DNA of 64,000 nt from DASSUW01 sp963830725 (lineage in GTDB: Bacteria > Actinomycetota > Thermoleophilia > Solirubrobacterales > Solirubrobacteraceae), in NCBI GenBank assembly GCA_963830725.1, contig CAWHNO010000002.1:248001-312000 (forward strand). Reading direction: 5' to 3'. The first letter of the stretch is position 1. Each line of letters opens with the position of its first letter. Below the pieces are notes generated by a model. The model was not told the DNA's origin and did no database searches. It worked only from the letters and a program-made list of their open reading frames with translations. This document shows, piece after piece, positions 22,497 to 31,226 of the stretch. The position numbers and the translations under genes were made by a program.

Positions 22497-23300
22497 GTGC
22501 CCGTCGACGTCTCGTGGACGTTCCCGCCCGTCGTCCTGCTCTCGCTCGCCGCCTACGGGCTCGTGTACGGCCTGCGCTGGCGCAGGGCGCGCGCGCAGGG
22601 CGGCCCCCGCGCGGCCGGCTGGGGCCGGGCGGTGCTGTGGGCGACCGGCCTGGCGGTGCTCTTCGCGGCGCTCGTCTCGCCGCTCGACCGGCTGGGCGAG
22701 CAGTTCGCCACGTTCCACATGGTCCAGCACCTGCTGATCGCCGATCTCGCCCCGATCGCGCTCACGCTCGCGCTCACCAAGTGGATGCTCAGGCCGGCCA
22801 CGAAGCGGATCCACAGGATCGAGCGGGCGGCCGGGCCGTTCGGCCACCCCGCCTTCGGCGTCGTCGCCTACGTGGGCGTGATGTGGCTGTGGCATGTGCC
22901 CGCGCTCTACGACGCGGCGCTCGAGACCCCGATCATCCACACGGTCGAGCACCTGACGTTCGCTGCCGCCGGCCTCCTCTACTGGTGGCACCTGCTCTCC
23001 CCCATCCGCTCGCGCCTCAGGCTGGCGGGCATGGGGCCGATCATGTACATGGCCTCGACCAAGATCCTCGTCGGCTTCCTCGGCCTGCTGCTCGCCTTCT
23101 CGCCCGAGCTCCTCTACGCCTATGACTGGAGCGGGACCAAGTGGGGCCTGACGCCGATCGACGACCAGCACGTGGCGGGCCTCGTGATGGCGCTCGAGCA
23201 GTCGATCGTGATGGGGATCGCGCTCGCCTACCTGTTCGTCCGCATGCTGGCCGAGTCCGAGGCCGAGGATCAGCGGGCGGAGCGCTACGGCGCCGCGTGA
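22497..23300 (+). CDS. ctaG: CtaG-type cytochrome c oxidase assembly protein
   Basis: A 267-residue, roughly seven-helix membrane protein of the Caa3_CtaG family, which helps insert copper into the CuB site of caa3-type cytochrome oxidase. Marks are SPLDRLGEQFATFHMVQHLL, MWLWHVPALYDAAL and HTVEHLTFAAAGLLYWWHLL, with the histidines likely to bind copper, and the late helix ending in GWG-like TPIDDQHVAGLVM. I start it at the GTG at 22497 (VPVDVSWTFPP); the open frame upstream runs through the tandem array and is not conserved sequence. The oxidase genes are not in the window. Confidence 0.9.
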   Translation: MPVDVSWTFPPVVLLSLAAYGLVYGLRWRRARAQGGPRAAGWGRAVLWATGLAVLFAALVSPLDRLGEQFATFHMVQHLLIADLAPIALTLALTKWMLRPATKRIHRIERAAGPFGHPAFGVVAYVGVMWLWHVPALYDAALETPIIHTVEHLTFAAAGLLYWWHLLSPIRSRLRLAGMGPIMYMASTKILVGFLGLLLAFSPELLYAYDWSGTKWGLTPIDDQHVAGLVMALEQSIVMGIALAYLFVRMLAESEAEDQRAERYGAA

Positions 23301-23959
23301 GCGGCCGGCTCCTGCCGCGCCAGCTCGCGCAGGTTCCGCGCAGCGCGCACCGCCAGCCCGGCGAGCATGAGCGCCGCCAGCCCGAGGCCGAGGAGGTCGA
23401 GGAAGCCGAGCCCCACGCCGGCCACAGTCACCGCCGGCGCCAGCCCGAGGGCGAGCACGGTGTTCACGGCGATCAGCGCGAGCCGCGCCTCGGTCGGCCC
23501 GAGCCGGCCATAGCCGAGCGAGAACACGCCCAGCGTGTTGGTCTCCAGATACGTGTTGATCGAGAGCACCAGGTAGGCGATGACGATCGCCAGGCCGGTC
23601 GCGAGCAGCACGTACGGCGACAGCCCGAGCCCGATGCCGATCAGCGCCGTGGCGACGGCGTCGACGAGATGGTCGAGGTAGTAGCCGTAGCGCGGCCGCT
23701 CGGTCCGCCGCACGCGCGCGAGCGTGCCGTCGAGCGAGTCGCCGAGCCAGTGCACGACGAGCAGCCCGCTGGCCGCCCACAGCCAGACCGGGTCACGGTT
23801 GGAGAGCGCGTAGGCGGCCGCGATCCCGACCGCCGCCAGCACCCCCAGCGCCGTCAGGTGATCGGGCATCACCCGGCGCGGCAGGCGGCGGGCGATCCAC
23901 TCGAGCACGCGCGCCTCGGGGCGGGCGAGCAGGAAGGTCTTCTGACGGGCGGCGGTCAT
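23285..23959 (-). CDS. CDP-alcohol phosphatidyltransferase-family membrane protein
   Basis: A 224-residue multi-helix enzyme. The family motif D-G-x2-A-R-x8-G-x3-D-x3-D is complete in LDGTLARVRRTERPRYGYYL followed by DHLVD (about residues 76-100). Such enzymes transfer a phosphatidyl or related group from a CDP-alcohol to a second alcohol at the membrane (phosphatidylglycerol-phosphate or phosphatidylinositol-phosphate synthases, for instance). The acceptor cannot be told from sequence. Start at the ATG at 23959, preceded by AAGGAG 12 bp upstream. The 3' end overlaps ctaG by 16 bp. Confidence 0.85.
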   Translation of the reverse strand: MTAARQKTFLLARPEARVLEWIARRLPRRVMPDHLTALGVLAAVGIAAAYALSNRDPVWLWAASGLLVVHWLGDSLDGTLARVRRTERPRYGYYLDHLVDAVATALIGIGLGLSPYVLLATGLAIVIAYLVLSINTYLETNTLGVFSLGYGRLGPTEARLALIAVNTVLALGLAPAVTVAGVGLGFLDLLGLGLAALMLAGLAVRAARNLRELARQEPAAHAAP

Positions 23960-23994
23960 GGCGGGTCCGACTCCTTGAACGCGATGCTTGTTGA

Positions 23995-24007
23995 CCGATG
24001 GTCGGTA
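23995..24007. promoter_or_regulatory. Small palindrome upstream of the CDP-alcohol phosphatidyltransferase
   Basis: ACCGA-TGG-TCGGT lies 36 bp upstream of the minus-strand ATG, within TTGACCGATGGTCGGTAA. This is the shape of a TetR-type operator. No TetR gene is nearby. Nothing else is evident in the 174-bp gap to the next small ORF. Confidence 0.35.
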
Positions 24008-24133
24008 AGACACATGTACGCCGCGGCGGCCGTCGCGTTACGCCCGCCCGTAGCTCGCCCGTAGGCCGACGGTAGGCCCGCGCCCGCATGCTGCCGTCGT
24101 CACATCCCTCCCTCCCCCGAGGAGTCTCCCCAA

Positions 24134-24214
24134 ATGACCCATGCAGTCTCCCGCCGCATCAAGGGCAAGCGCCAGGTCGCGCACGCGGCCGGCTCGATCC
24201 AGGTGTCTGACTGA
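24134..24214 (+). CDS. 26-residue mini-ORF coupled to an alpha/beta hydrolase
   Basis: ATG at 24134 is preceded by GAGGAG at 9-10 bp. The peptide starts MTHAVSRRIKGKRQVAHAAG, is basic, and ends in TGA at 24212-24214; the last A is the A of the hydrolase ATG (TGATG). The hydrolase has no Shine-Dalgarno sequence of its own, so its translation probably depends on this ORF. The arrangement repeats that at 1551-1628. No domain is recognised. Confidence 0.5.
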   Translation: MTHAVSRRIKGKRQVAHAAGSIQVSD

Positions 24215-25035
24215 TGCCCGTCGCCACCCTGACCACGGGGGTCAGCCTGCGCTACGCGGTGCAGGGTGACCCCGCGGGGGTGCCTGTCGTGCTCCTGCAC
24301 GGCCTCACCGACTCGCACCCGTCGTACGCGCCGATGACGGAGCACCTCCCGGAGCACATCCGCGCGTACACGCTCACCACCCGCGGCCACGGCGACTCGG
24401 ACAAGCCCGAGCACGGCTACCGGCTCGAGGACCAGGCGGCGGACGTCGCCGCGTTCATGGACGCCGTCGGCGTCGACGCCGCGGTCATCGTCGGGCACTC
24501 GATGGGCAGCTACATCGCCCAGCGGTTCGCGATCGACCACCCGGAGCGGACCACCGGGCTCGTCCTGATGGGCACGTTCCGGATCATCGCGGGCGACCCG
24601 GGCCTCATGGAGTTCCGGGCCGAGCTCGAAGCGCTCGAGGACCCCGTGCCCACCGAGCTCGCCCGCGAGTTCCAGGAGAGCACGATCGCCCGGCAACTGG
24701 CGCCGGGGCAGCTCGAGCAGGCCATCGCAGAGAGCTGCAAGGTCCCCGCGCACGTTTGGAGGGCCGGCCTCCAGGGCCTGCTCGACGCCGCGGCGCCGAC
24801 CGACACCGGCCAGATCACGGCGCCGACCCGGATCCTGTGGGGCGATCGCGATCAGTTCTGCTCGCATGACGAGCAGCTGCGCCTGCAGGAGGCGATCCCC
24901 GGCGCCGAGCTGCTCGTCTACGAGGGCACCGGACACGCGATCCACTGGGAGGAGCCGGCGCGCGCGGCGGCGGACATCGCCGCCTTCATCAGCCTTCGAG
25001 GACCGCGCCGTCCTCGACTCGCCGTGGCCCGCTGA
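24214..25035 (+). CDS. Alpha/beta-fold hydrolase
   Basis: A 273-residue hydrolase. The oxyanion-hole loop is VVLLHGLTDSHPSY, the nucleophile elbow is VIVGHSMGSYIAQRFA (serine in GHSMG, about residue 95), the acid is in LWGDRDQF and the catalytic histidine is in GTGHAIHWEEP. The substrate is unknown; the size and the TTRGHGDSDKP stretch fit the epoxide hydrolase/haloperoxidase-like branch of small esterases. Start by TGATG overlap with the mini-ORF. The last 47 bp overlap the convergent UDP-glucose pyrophosphorylase gene, so the tail LRGPRRPRLAVAR is probably unconserved. Confidence 0.88.
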   Translation: MPVATLTTGVSLRYAVQGDPAGVPVVLLHGLTDSHPSYAPMTEHLPEHIRAYTLTTRGHGDSDKPEHGYRLEDQAADVAAFMDAVGVDAAVIVGHSMGSYIAQRFAIDHPERTTGLVLMGTFRIIAGDPGLMEFRAELEALEDPVPTELAREFQESTIARQLAPGQLEQAIAESCKVPAHVWRAGLQGLLDAAAPTDTGQITAPTRILWGDRDQFCSHDEQLRLQEAIPGAELLVYEGTGHAIHWEEPARAAADIAAFISLRGPRRPRLAVAR

Positions 25036-26368
25036 CGGTCACCGTCCCGCGGACCACGACACCCGCCCCGAACGTCACGTCGTCCTCGACCGACAACCGC
25101 TCACAGGCCACCAGCGACGGCGCGCCCTCCGGGAAGCGCGCATCGAAGTCGCGCAGGAGCTTGAAGTGGTCGTCGTCGAGGTCGACGACGGGCGGCGTCC
25201 CGTCGCGCTCCGGCGCGAGCTCCACGCGCGAGTCGTCAGCGAGCACATAGGCGTCCGAGCGCAGCGCCAGCAGGTCCTCGGTGGTCTTGACCGGCGCGAA
25301 TCGACGTCGCGTCACGCGCACCGGCAGCGCGCCCTCGAAGACCCCGATCGCCGCCCCCATGGCGGTCTCGAGCTGGAAGACCTCGGGCGTCGACCGGTCG
25401 CCCGGATCGACGGTCTTGCGGTTGACGATCAGCGGCAGGCCGAGCACGCCCTCGCGCTCGCGCAGGACGTCGGCGAGCACGCGCAGGTCGACCCACAGAT
25501 TGTTGGTGTTCACGTAGCGGTGGCGGGAGATGTCCTGCAGCGCCTCGAGGTCCTCCTCCGGCGTCTGCGCCGTCTCGCGCAGGACGTAGCCGCCGCCCGG
25601 CAGGTGCGCGATGTGGCCGCCCTTGCGATCGGCCTCGGTGCGGTCGGTGACCTCCATCGCGAACGGGATCCGCTCGCGTGCCATCCAGGCCAGGATGCGC
25701 GGCTCGAGCACCGCGCCGAGGTTGTCGGAGTTCGACACGAAGGCGTAGCGGTAGCCCCGCTCCAGCAGGGCGTCGAGCATTCCCGAGGTCAGCAGCGCCG
25801 TGTAGAGGTCGCCGTGGCCGGGCGGGCACCACTCCAGCGACGGGTCGTCTGGCCACTCGACCGGCATCAGGTCGTCGATGCGGATCTTCGGCTCCTTGTG
25901 CTGCACGAAGTCGGCCGGCACATCGGACTCGAGGTTGTGCCGGGCCAGCGCCTCGAGCGACTCCTCGTGCGTGTAGAAGGAGTTCATGAGCACGAGCGGC
26001 AGCCGCGCGCCGGAGCGGCGCCGCAGCTCGAGCACCTGGCGGGCGATCACGTCGAGGAACGTCTGCCCGTCCTTGGCCTCGATGAGCGACTTGGCGTGCG
26101 TCATGCCCATGCTCGTGCCGAGGCCGCCGTTGAGCTTGAGCACCACCGCCTGGTCGAGCGGCGCGTCCTCCTCCGGCAGCGACTCGAGGTCCTGCAGCTC
26201 CTCGACCGGCTCGATCTCGGACTCCGGGAGCATGCCCGTCTCGCCCTCGGCGAGCTGGCGGTAGTAGTGGCGGAAGGTGTCGATCGCCGCGTCGGGCAGC
26301 CCCTCGCGGCGCATCTTCTCCACGCTGGCGTCCAGCCCGTCCACCGCGGTCAATCTACCCCCCGCCAT
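24989..26368 (-). CDS. UTP-glucose-1-phosphate uridylyltransferase, eukaryotic-like UDPGP family
   Basis: A 459-residue enzyme making UDP-glucose from UTP and glucose 1-phosphate. It belongs to the large UDPGP (yeast UGP1-like) family, not the short GalU family. The nucleotide loop is VVLKLNGGLGTSMGMTHAKS, followed by VLMNSFYTHEESLEAL, the HKEPKI and PPGHGDLYTAL motifs, and NSDNLGAVLEP. A short left-handed-helix-like C terminus (VEDDVTFGAGVVVRGTVTVS) follows. Start at the ATG at 26368, overlapping the end of the short SAH hydrolase gene by 19 bp. UDP-glucose would feed the UDP-glucose dehydrogenase at 40-41 kb. Confidence 0.92.
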   Translation of the reverse strand: MAGGRLTAVDGLDASVEKMRREGLPDAAIDTFRHYYRQLAEGETGMLPESEIEPVEELQDLESLPEEDAPLDQAVVLKLNGGLGTSMGMTHAKSLIEAKDGQTFLDVIARQVLELRRRSGARLPLVLMNSFYTHEESLEALARHNLESDVPADFVQHKEPKIRIDDLMPVEWPDDPSLEWCPPGHGDLYTALLTSGMLDALLERGYRYAFVSNSDNLGAVLEPRILAWMARERIPFAMEVTDRTEADRKGGHIAHLPGGGYVLRETAQTPEEDLEALQDISRHRYVNTNNLWVDLRVLADVLREREGVLGLPLIVNRKTVDPGDRSTPEVFQLETAMGAAIGVFEGALPVRVTRRRFAPVKTTEDLLALRSDAYVLADDSRVELAPERDGTPPVVDLDDDHFKLLRDFDARFPEGAPSLVACERLSVEDDVTFGAGVVVRGTVTVSGPRRVEDGAVLEG

Positions 26369-27603
26369 CCGCGCAGGTAACGCGCCTGCTCGGGGCTCAG
26401 CTCGTCGATCCGCACGCCCAGCGAGGCCAGCTTGAGCGCCGCCACCTCGCGGTCGATCTGCTCCGGCACGGGATGCACGCCGGGCTCCAGCTCGCCGGCG
26501 CGCCGCGCGAGCTCCTCGGCCGCGAGCGCCTGCAGCGCGAACGAGATGTCCATCACCGCGGCGGGATGGCCCTCGGCCGCCGCGAGGTTGACGACGCGCC
26601 CGCCGGCCAGCAGGTTCAGCCGCCGCCCGCCGAGCGTGAACTGCTCCACGCGCGGGCGCATCTCCCGCACGCCGTCGGCCTCCTTGCGCAGGCCTGCGAC
26701 GTCGATCTCGACGTCGAAGTGCCCCGCGTTGGCGAGCACGGCGCCGTCCTTCATGCGGGCGAAGTGCTCGCGCCGCAGCACGTCGCGCCCGCCGGTGACG
26801 GTCACGAACACGTCGCCGCGCTCGGCCGCCTCGAGCGCCGGCAGCACCTCGAAGCCGTCCATCCGCGCCTCCAGCGCGCGGAGCGGGTCGACCTCGCAGA
26901 CGATCACCGAGGCGCCGAGCCCGTCGGCGCGCAGCGCGATCCCCTTGCCCGCCCAGCCGTAGCCGAGCACGACCAGCGTGCGCCCGGCCATCAGCAGGTT
27001 GGTGGTGCGCAGGATGCCGTCGAGCGCCGACTGGCCGGTCCCGAAGCGGTCGTTGAAGGCACGCTCGGTGACCGCCTCGTTGACCGCCATGACCGGGCAT
27101 GCGAGCTTGCCCTCGGCGTGCAGTGCGCGCAGCCGCACGAGCCCGGTGGTGGTCTCCTCGGTGCCGCCCAGCAGGCCCTCGAGCAGGTCGGGCCGGGCGA
27201 GGTGGATCGCGGTCAGCAGGTCGGCCCCGTCGTCGAGCGTGATCTGCGGCCCGCGGGCGACCACGGCGGCCACGCGCGCCGCCCAGGCGTCGGCGTCGTC
27301 GCCGCGGACGGCATGCACCTCGGTCCCGGTGGCGGCCAGCGCGGCGGCGACGTCGTCCTGCGTGGCGAACGGGTTCGACGCGCAGAGCGCGACCTCGGCG
27401 CCCCCGGCCGCCAGCGTGCGCACGAGGTTGGCCGTCTCGGAGGTCACGTGCAGGCAGGCGCCGACCACACGGCCGTCGAGCGGGCGCTCGGCGGCGAAGC
27501 GCTCGCGGATCGAGCGCAGGACGGGCATCTGCCCGTCGGCCCACTCGATGCGCGCCTCGCCGGCGTCCGCGAGCTTGGTGTCGGCGACGTCGGAGGCGGC
27601 CAT
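26350..27603 (-). CDS. Adenosylhomocysteinase, short (archaeal/Thermotoga-like) type
   Basis: A 417-residue enzyme that cleaves S-adenosylhomocysteine to adenosine and homocysteine. Marks are GACLHVTSETANLVRTL, GTEETTTGLVRL, the NAD fold VVLGYGWAGKGIALRADGLG, and TGGRDVL followed by NAGHFDVEIDV. It lacks the roughly 40-residue insertion of the long bacterial enzyme and is much diverged from the second copy at 29-30.5 kb. Short enzymes in thermophiles sometimes act on S-inosylhomocysteine instead, which is possible here. It is 11 bp downstream of the PLP decarboxylase and overlaps the UDPGP start, so all three form one operon. Confidence 0.9.
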   Translation of the reverse strand: MAASDVADTKLADAGEARIEWADGQMPVLRSIRERFAAERPLDGRVVGACLHVTSETANLVRTLAAGGAEVALCASNPFATQDDVAAALAATGTEVHAVRGDDADAWAARVAAVVARGPQITLDDGADLLTAIHLARPDLLEGLLGGTEETTTGLVRLRALHAEGKLACPVMAVNEAVTERAFNDRFGTGQSALDGILRTTNLLMAGRTLVVLGYGWAGKGIALRADGLGASVIVCEVDPLRALEARMDGFEVLPALEAAERGDVFVTVTGGRDVLRREHFARMKDGAVLANAGHFDVEIDVAGLRKEADGVREMRPRVEQFTLGGRRLNLLAGGRVVNLAAAEGHPAAVMDISFALQALAAEELARRAGELEPGVHPVPEQIDREVAALKLASLGVRIDELSPEQARYLRGWRGVD

Positions 27604-27614
27604 CGCCGCGCAGA

Positions 27615-28973
27615 CTATGACCGGGCGGCGGCGAGCGCGCTCGTCAGCGCCGCCGCCAGGCGGTCGATGTCGTCCTCGCCCGTCGACCAGTTCGAGACCG
27701 AGACGCGCACGGCGGCGCGGCCGTGCCAGATCGTGCCGCCGAGCCACGCCTCGCCGCCGCGCTGAACCTCCTCGACCACCGCGCGCGTGGTCGCGTCGTC
27801 GTCGCCGAAGCGCAGCAGCACCTGGTTGAGCACGACGTCGTTGAGCACCTCCGCCCCGTCCACTGCCCGCATCGCGTCCGCCAGCCGGCGCGCGAGCGCG
27901 CAGTTGCGCTCGACCAGCTCGGCCAGCCCGGCGCGCCCCAGCGAGCGCAGGGCGGCGTAGACCGGGATGGCGCGTGCGCGACGCGACATCTCCGGCACGT
28001 GGTCGAGCGGCTCGCGCCCCTCGGAGTCCGGCAGGTAGCTGGCCCGCACGCCCATCGCGGCGCGCAGCATCGCCGGGTCGGCGACGATCGCGAGGCCGCT
28101 GTCGTAGGGCACGTTGAGCCACTTGTGGGCGTCGACCGCCCACGAGTCGGCCTGCTCGGCGCCGCGCACCAGGTCGCGCAGCTGGGGGCTGGCGGCCGCC
28201 CACAGGCCGAACGCGCCGTCGACGTGCAGCCAGGCGCCGCGATCCTTCGTGGCCGCCGCGATCGCCTCGAGCGGGTCGGAGGCGCCGGAGCCGACCTCGC
28301 CCGCCTGCGCGCAGACCAGCGTCGGCCCGTCGCCGAGCACGCGCTCGAGCTCATCGGCCAGCATCGCGCCCTGATCGTCGGCCGGGACGCGGACCGCACC
28401 CGCGCCAAGCCCGGCGTAGCGCAGGGCGAGCAGCAGCGAGGCGTGCACGTGCTCGCCGACGATCACGCGGATCGCGGGCGCGCCGGCGAGCCCGTCCTCC
28501 TCGACGTCCCAGCCCTCGCGCGCCAGCAGCGCGTGGCGGGCCGCGGCGATGCAGGTGAAGTTCGACGTCGTGGCGCCCGTGGCGAAGCCGACCGCGGCGC
28601 CGCCGGGCAGCCCCAGCGCCTCGAGCACCCAGCGCTCGGCGACGGCCTCGATCGCCGCCGCGGCCGGCGAGCTGACACGGCTGAACGCGTTCTGGTCCCA
28701 GGTCGAGGCCAGCCACTCGGAGGCCAGCGCCGCCGGCAGGGCGCCGCCGGTGACGAAGCCGAAGTAGCGCGGGCCCGGGTTGGCCACCACGCCCGGACCC
28801 GCAACCTCCACGAGCCGCTCGAGAACGGCGACGTCGTCCTCGCCCTGCTCGGGCAGCGGCTCGTCGAGCGCCGCCACGACGTCCTCGTATTCGACGGACG
28901 CCCGCACCGGGCGCGCTCCGAGCCCGGCGAGATGCTCCTCGGCGAGCTCGGCGGCTCGGCGCATGACGGACAT
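27615..28973 (-). CDS. PLP-dependent group II decarboxylase (aromatic amino acid/glutamate decarboxylase family)
   Basis: A 452-residue fold-type I PLP enzyme. The Schiff-base lysine is in WAVDAHKWLNVPYDSGL (about residue 285), the PLP-aspartate is in WLHVDGAFGLW, and GFATGATTSNFTCIAAARHA is the substrate/PLP loop. The sequence fits the tyrosine/DOPA decarboxylase-like group; the true substrate is not predictable. It is the first gene of the operon with the short SAH hydrolase and UDPGP, and is separated from the long SAH hydrolase by two terminator-like hairpins. Confidence 0.87.
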   Translation of the reverse strand: MSVMRRAAELAEEHLAGLGARPVRASVEYEDVVAALDEPLPEQGEDDVAVLERLVEVAGPGVVANPGPRYFGFVTGGALPAALASEWLASTWDQNAFSRVSSPAAAAIEAVAERWVLEALGLPGGAAVGFATGATTSNFTCIAAARHALLAREGWDVEEDGLAGAPAIRVIVGEHVHASLLLALRYAGLGAGAVRVPADDQGAMLADELERVLGDGPTLVCAQAGEVGSGASDPLEAIAAATKDRGAWLHVDGAFGLWAAASPQLRDLVRGAEQADSWAVDAHKWLNVPYDSGLAIVADPAMLRAAMGVRASYLPDSEGREPLDHVPEMSRRARAIPVYAALRSLGRAGLAELVERNCALARRLADAMRAVDGAEVLNDVVLNQVLLRFGDDDATTRAVVEEVQRGGEAWLGGTIWHGRAAVRVSVSNWSTGEDDIDRLAAALTSALAAARS

Positions 28974-29006
28974 GCCAAGACCCTAATAGGAGGGCGAAGC
29001 CCGGTT

Positions 29007-29062
29007 AAGGCCGCCCGGACGGCGGCCTTCCCGGTCAGACCTGCGGGCCGGATGCCCGCAGG
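29007..29062 (-). terminator. Two tandem hairpins after the long SAH hydrolase gene
   Basis: CCTGCGGGC/GCCCGCAGG (29040-29062) and AAGGCCGCC/GGCGGCCTT (29007-29029) are perfect 9-bp stems with 5-base loops CGGAT and CGGAC (plus-strand reading). The first starts 5 bp beyond the ahcY stop. This is a strong double terminator between ahcY and the PLP decarboxylase operon, although the T-tract is only a short TT. Confidence 0.7.
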
Positions 29063-29066
29063 GGCA

Positions 29067-30503
<1,437 letters not shown>

Positions 30504-30511
30504 GTATCTCC

Positions 30512-30880
30512 TCAGGGGGTGGCGGTCAGGGCGGCGGCCTCGAGCAGACGCTGGTGCTTCTCCTGCTCCCAGCGCATCCAGTCCTCCGCGGGGACGTCGT
30601 CGGGACGCTCGGCCCTGGCCTCGAGCCAGGTCTCGATGGCCTCGCGCAGCTCGGGCTCGCGACGCAGGCGCGAGGCGAAGGCGAGGTCGGACAGGCCGAT
30701 GTCATGCTCCTCGAGCAGCTCGCGCAGGGTGCGCAGGCGCTGCAGCGCGGCCGGTCCGTAGAGGCGGTAGCCGGACGGCGATCGCTCGGGCTCGACCAGC
30801 CCGACGCGCTCGACGTAGCGCAGCATGCGCGGCGACCAGCCGGTGGTCTCCGCCGCCTCGTGGATCGTCAGTGCGTCCAT
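30512..30880 (-). CDS. MerR-family transcriptional regulator
   Basis: A 122-residue regulator. The N-terminal winged helix reads MDALTIHEAAETTGWSPRML followed by RYVERVGLVEPERSPSGYRL, a standard MerR DNA-binding domain, and a coiled-coil dimerisation helix (ELLEEHDIGLSDLAFASRLR) follows. The C terminus is short and has no metal-binding cysteines, so the effector is probably not a metal. I start it at the ATG at 30880. It is cotranscribed with ahcY, and the 28-bp dyad in its promoter suggests autoregulation, so it probably adjusts SAH hydrolase level. Confidence 0.88.
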   Translation of the reverse strand: MDALTIHEAAETTGWSPRMLRYVERVGLVEPERSPSGYRLYGPAALQRLRTLRELLEEHDIGLSDLAFASRLRREPELREAIETWLEARAERPDDVPAEDWMRWEQEKHQRLLEAAALTATP

Positions 30881-30890
30881 TCGGCGGTCC

Positions 30891-30927
30891 AGTGTAGCGC
30901 AACCCTGACACAGTTGTGTCAAGGTTG
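30891..30927 (-). promoter_or_regulatory. MerR-type promoter with long dyad upstream of merR-ahcY
   Basis: Reading on the minus strand, -35 TTGACA (30917-30922), a 20-bp spacer and -10 TACACT (30891-30896). The spacer is longer than the normal 17 bp, as in MerR-activated promoters (19-20 bp). A perfect interrupted palindrome, CAACC-N-TGACAC-N4-GTGTCA-N-GGTTG (30900-30927), covers the spacer and the -35 box. The -10 is only 11 bp from the MerR ATG, so the mRNA is nearly leaderless. Confidence 0.8.
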
Positions 30928-31022
30928 ACGCGAAGGACAGCGTCGGGCAACGTCGTCAAGAAGGTGACGGCCCGAGCGCAAGGTCGAGTTGGCGAAGCCC
31001 CGGCGCGGCTAGCCTCGTCTCC

Positions 31023-31181
31023 GTGAGCATCTTCAATCGAATCATGCGCTTCGCCAACTCCCCGCGCGGCCGCCGGATGGCGTCCGACGCCGGCCGCTAC
31101 GCCCGGAGCCCGCAGGCGCGCCGGCACATCGACGCCGTGCGCCGCGAGCTCACCGGCCGTCGCCGAGGCCGCCCGCGATGA
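31023..31181 (+). CDS. 52-residue basic protein of unknown function
   Basis: GTG at 31023 opens a frame encoding MSIFNRIMRFANSPRGRRMA then SDAGRYARSPQARRHIDAVR and a basic tail. The pattern of two helices rich in arginine resembles small proteins seen in many actinobacteria, but I know no function. A strong GC hairpin follows 4 bp after its stop, which supports a discrete short transcript. It lies alone between the MerR promoter and the ThDP enzyme gene. Confidence 0.6.
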   Translation: MSIFNRIMRFANSPRGRRMASDAGRYARSPQARRHIDAVRRELTGRRRGRPR

Positions 31182-31185
31182 GCGG

Positions 31186-31204
31186 GGGCCGGCGGCGCCG
31201 GCCC
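31186..31204 (+). terminator. Terminator-like hairpin after the 52-residue gene
   Basis: GGGCCGGC-GGC-GCCGGCCC is a perfect 8-bp stem with a 3-base loop, 4 bp after the stop codon. No T-tract follows. The next gene's ribosome-binding site starts 8 bp later. Confidence 0.5.
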
Positions 31205-31226
31205 ATCCGCTGAAAGGATGCGCGCC

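Noticed and set aside
30881..31022. Possible SAH riboswitch ahead of ahcY
   Set aside because: Only 8 bp separate merR and ahcY, and the merR promoter leaves almost no leader. There is no room for the aptamer, and a protein operator explains the sequence.
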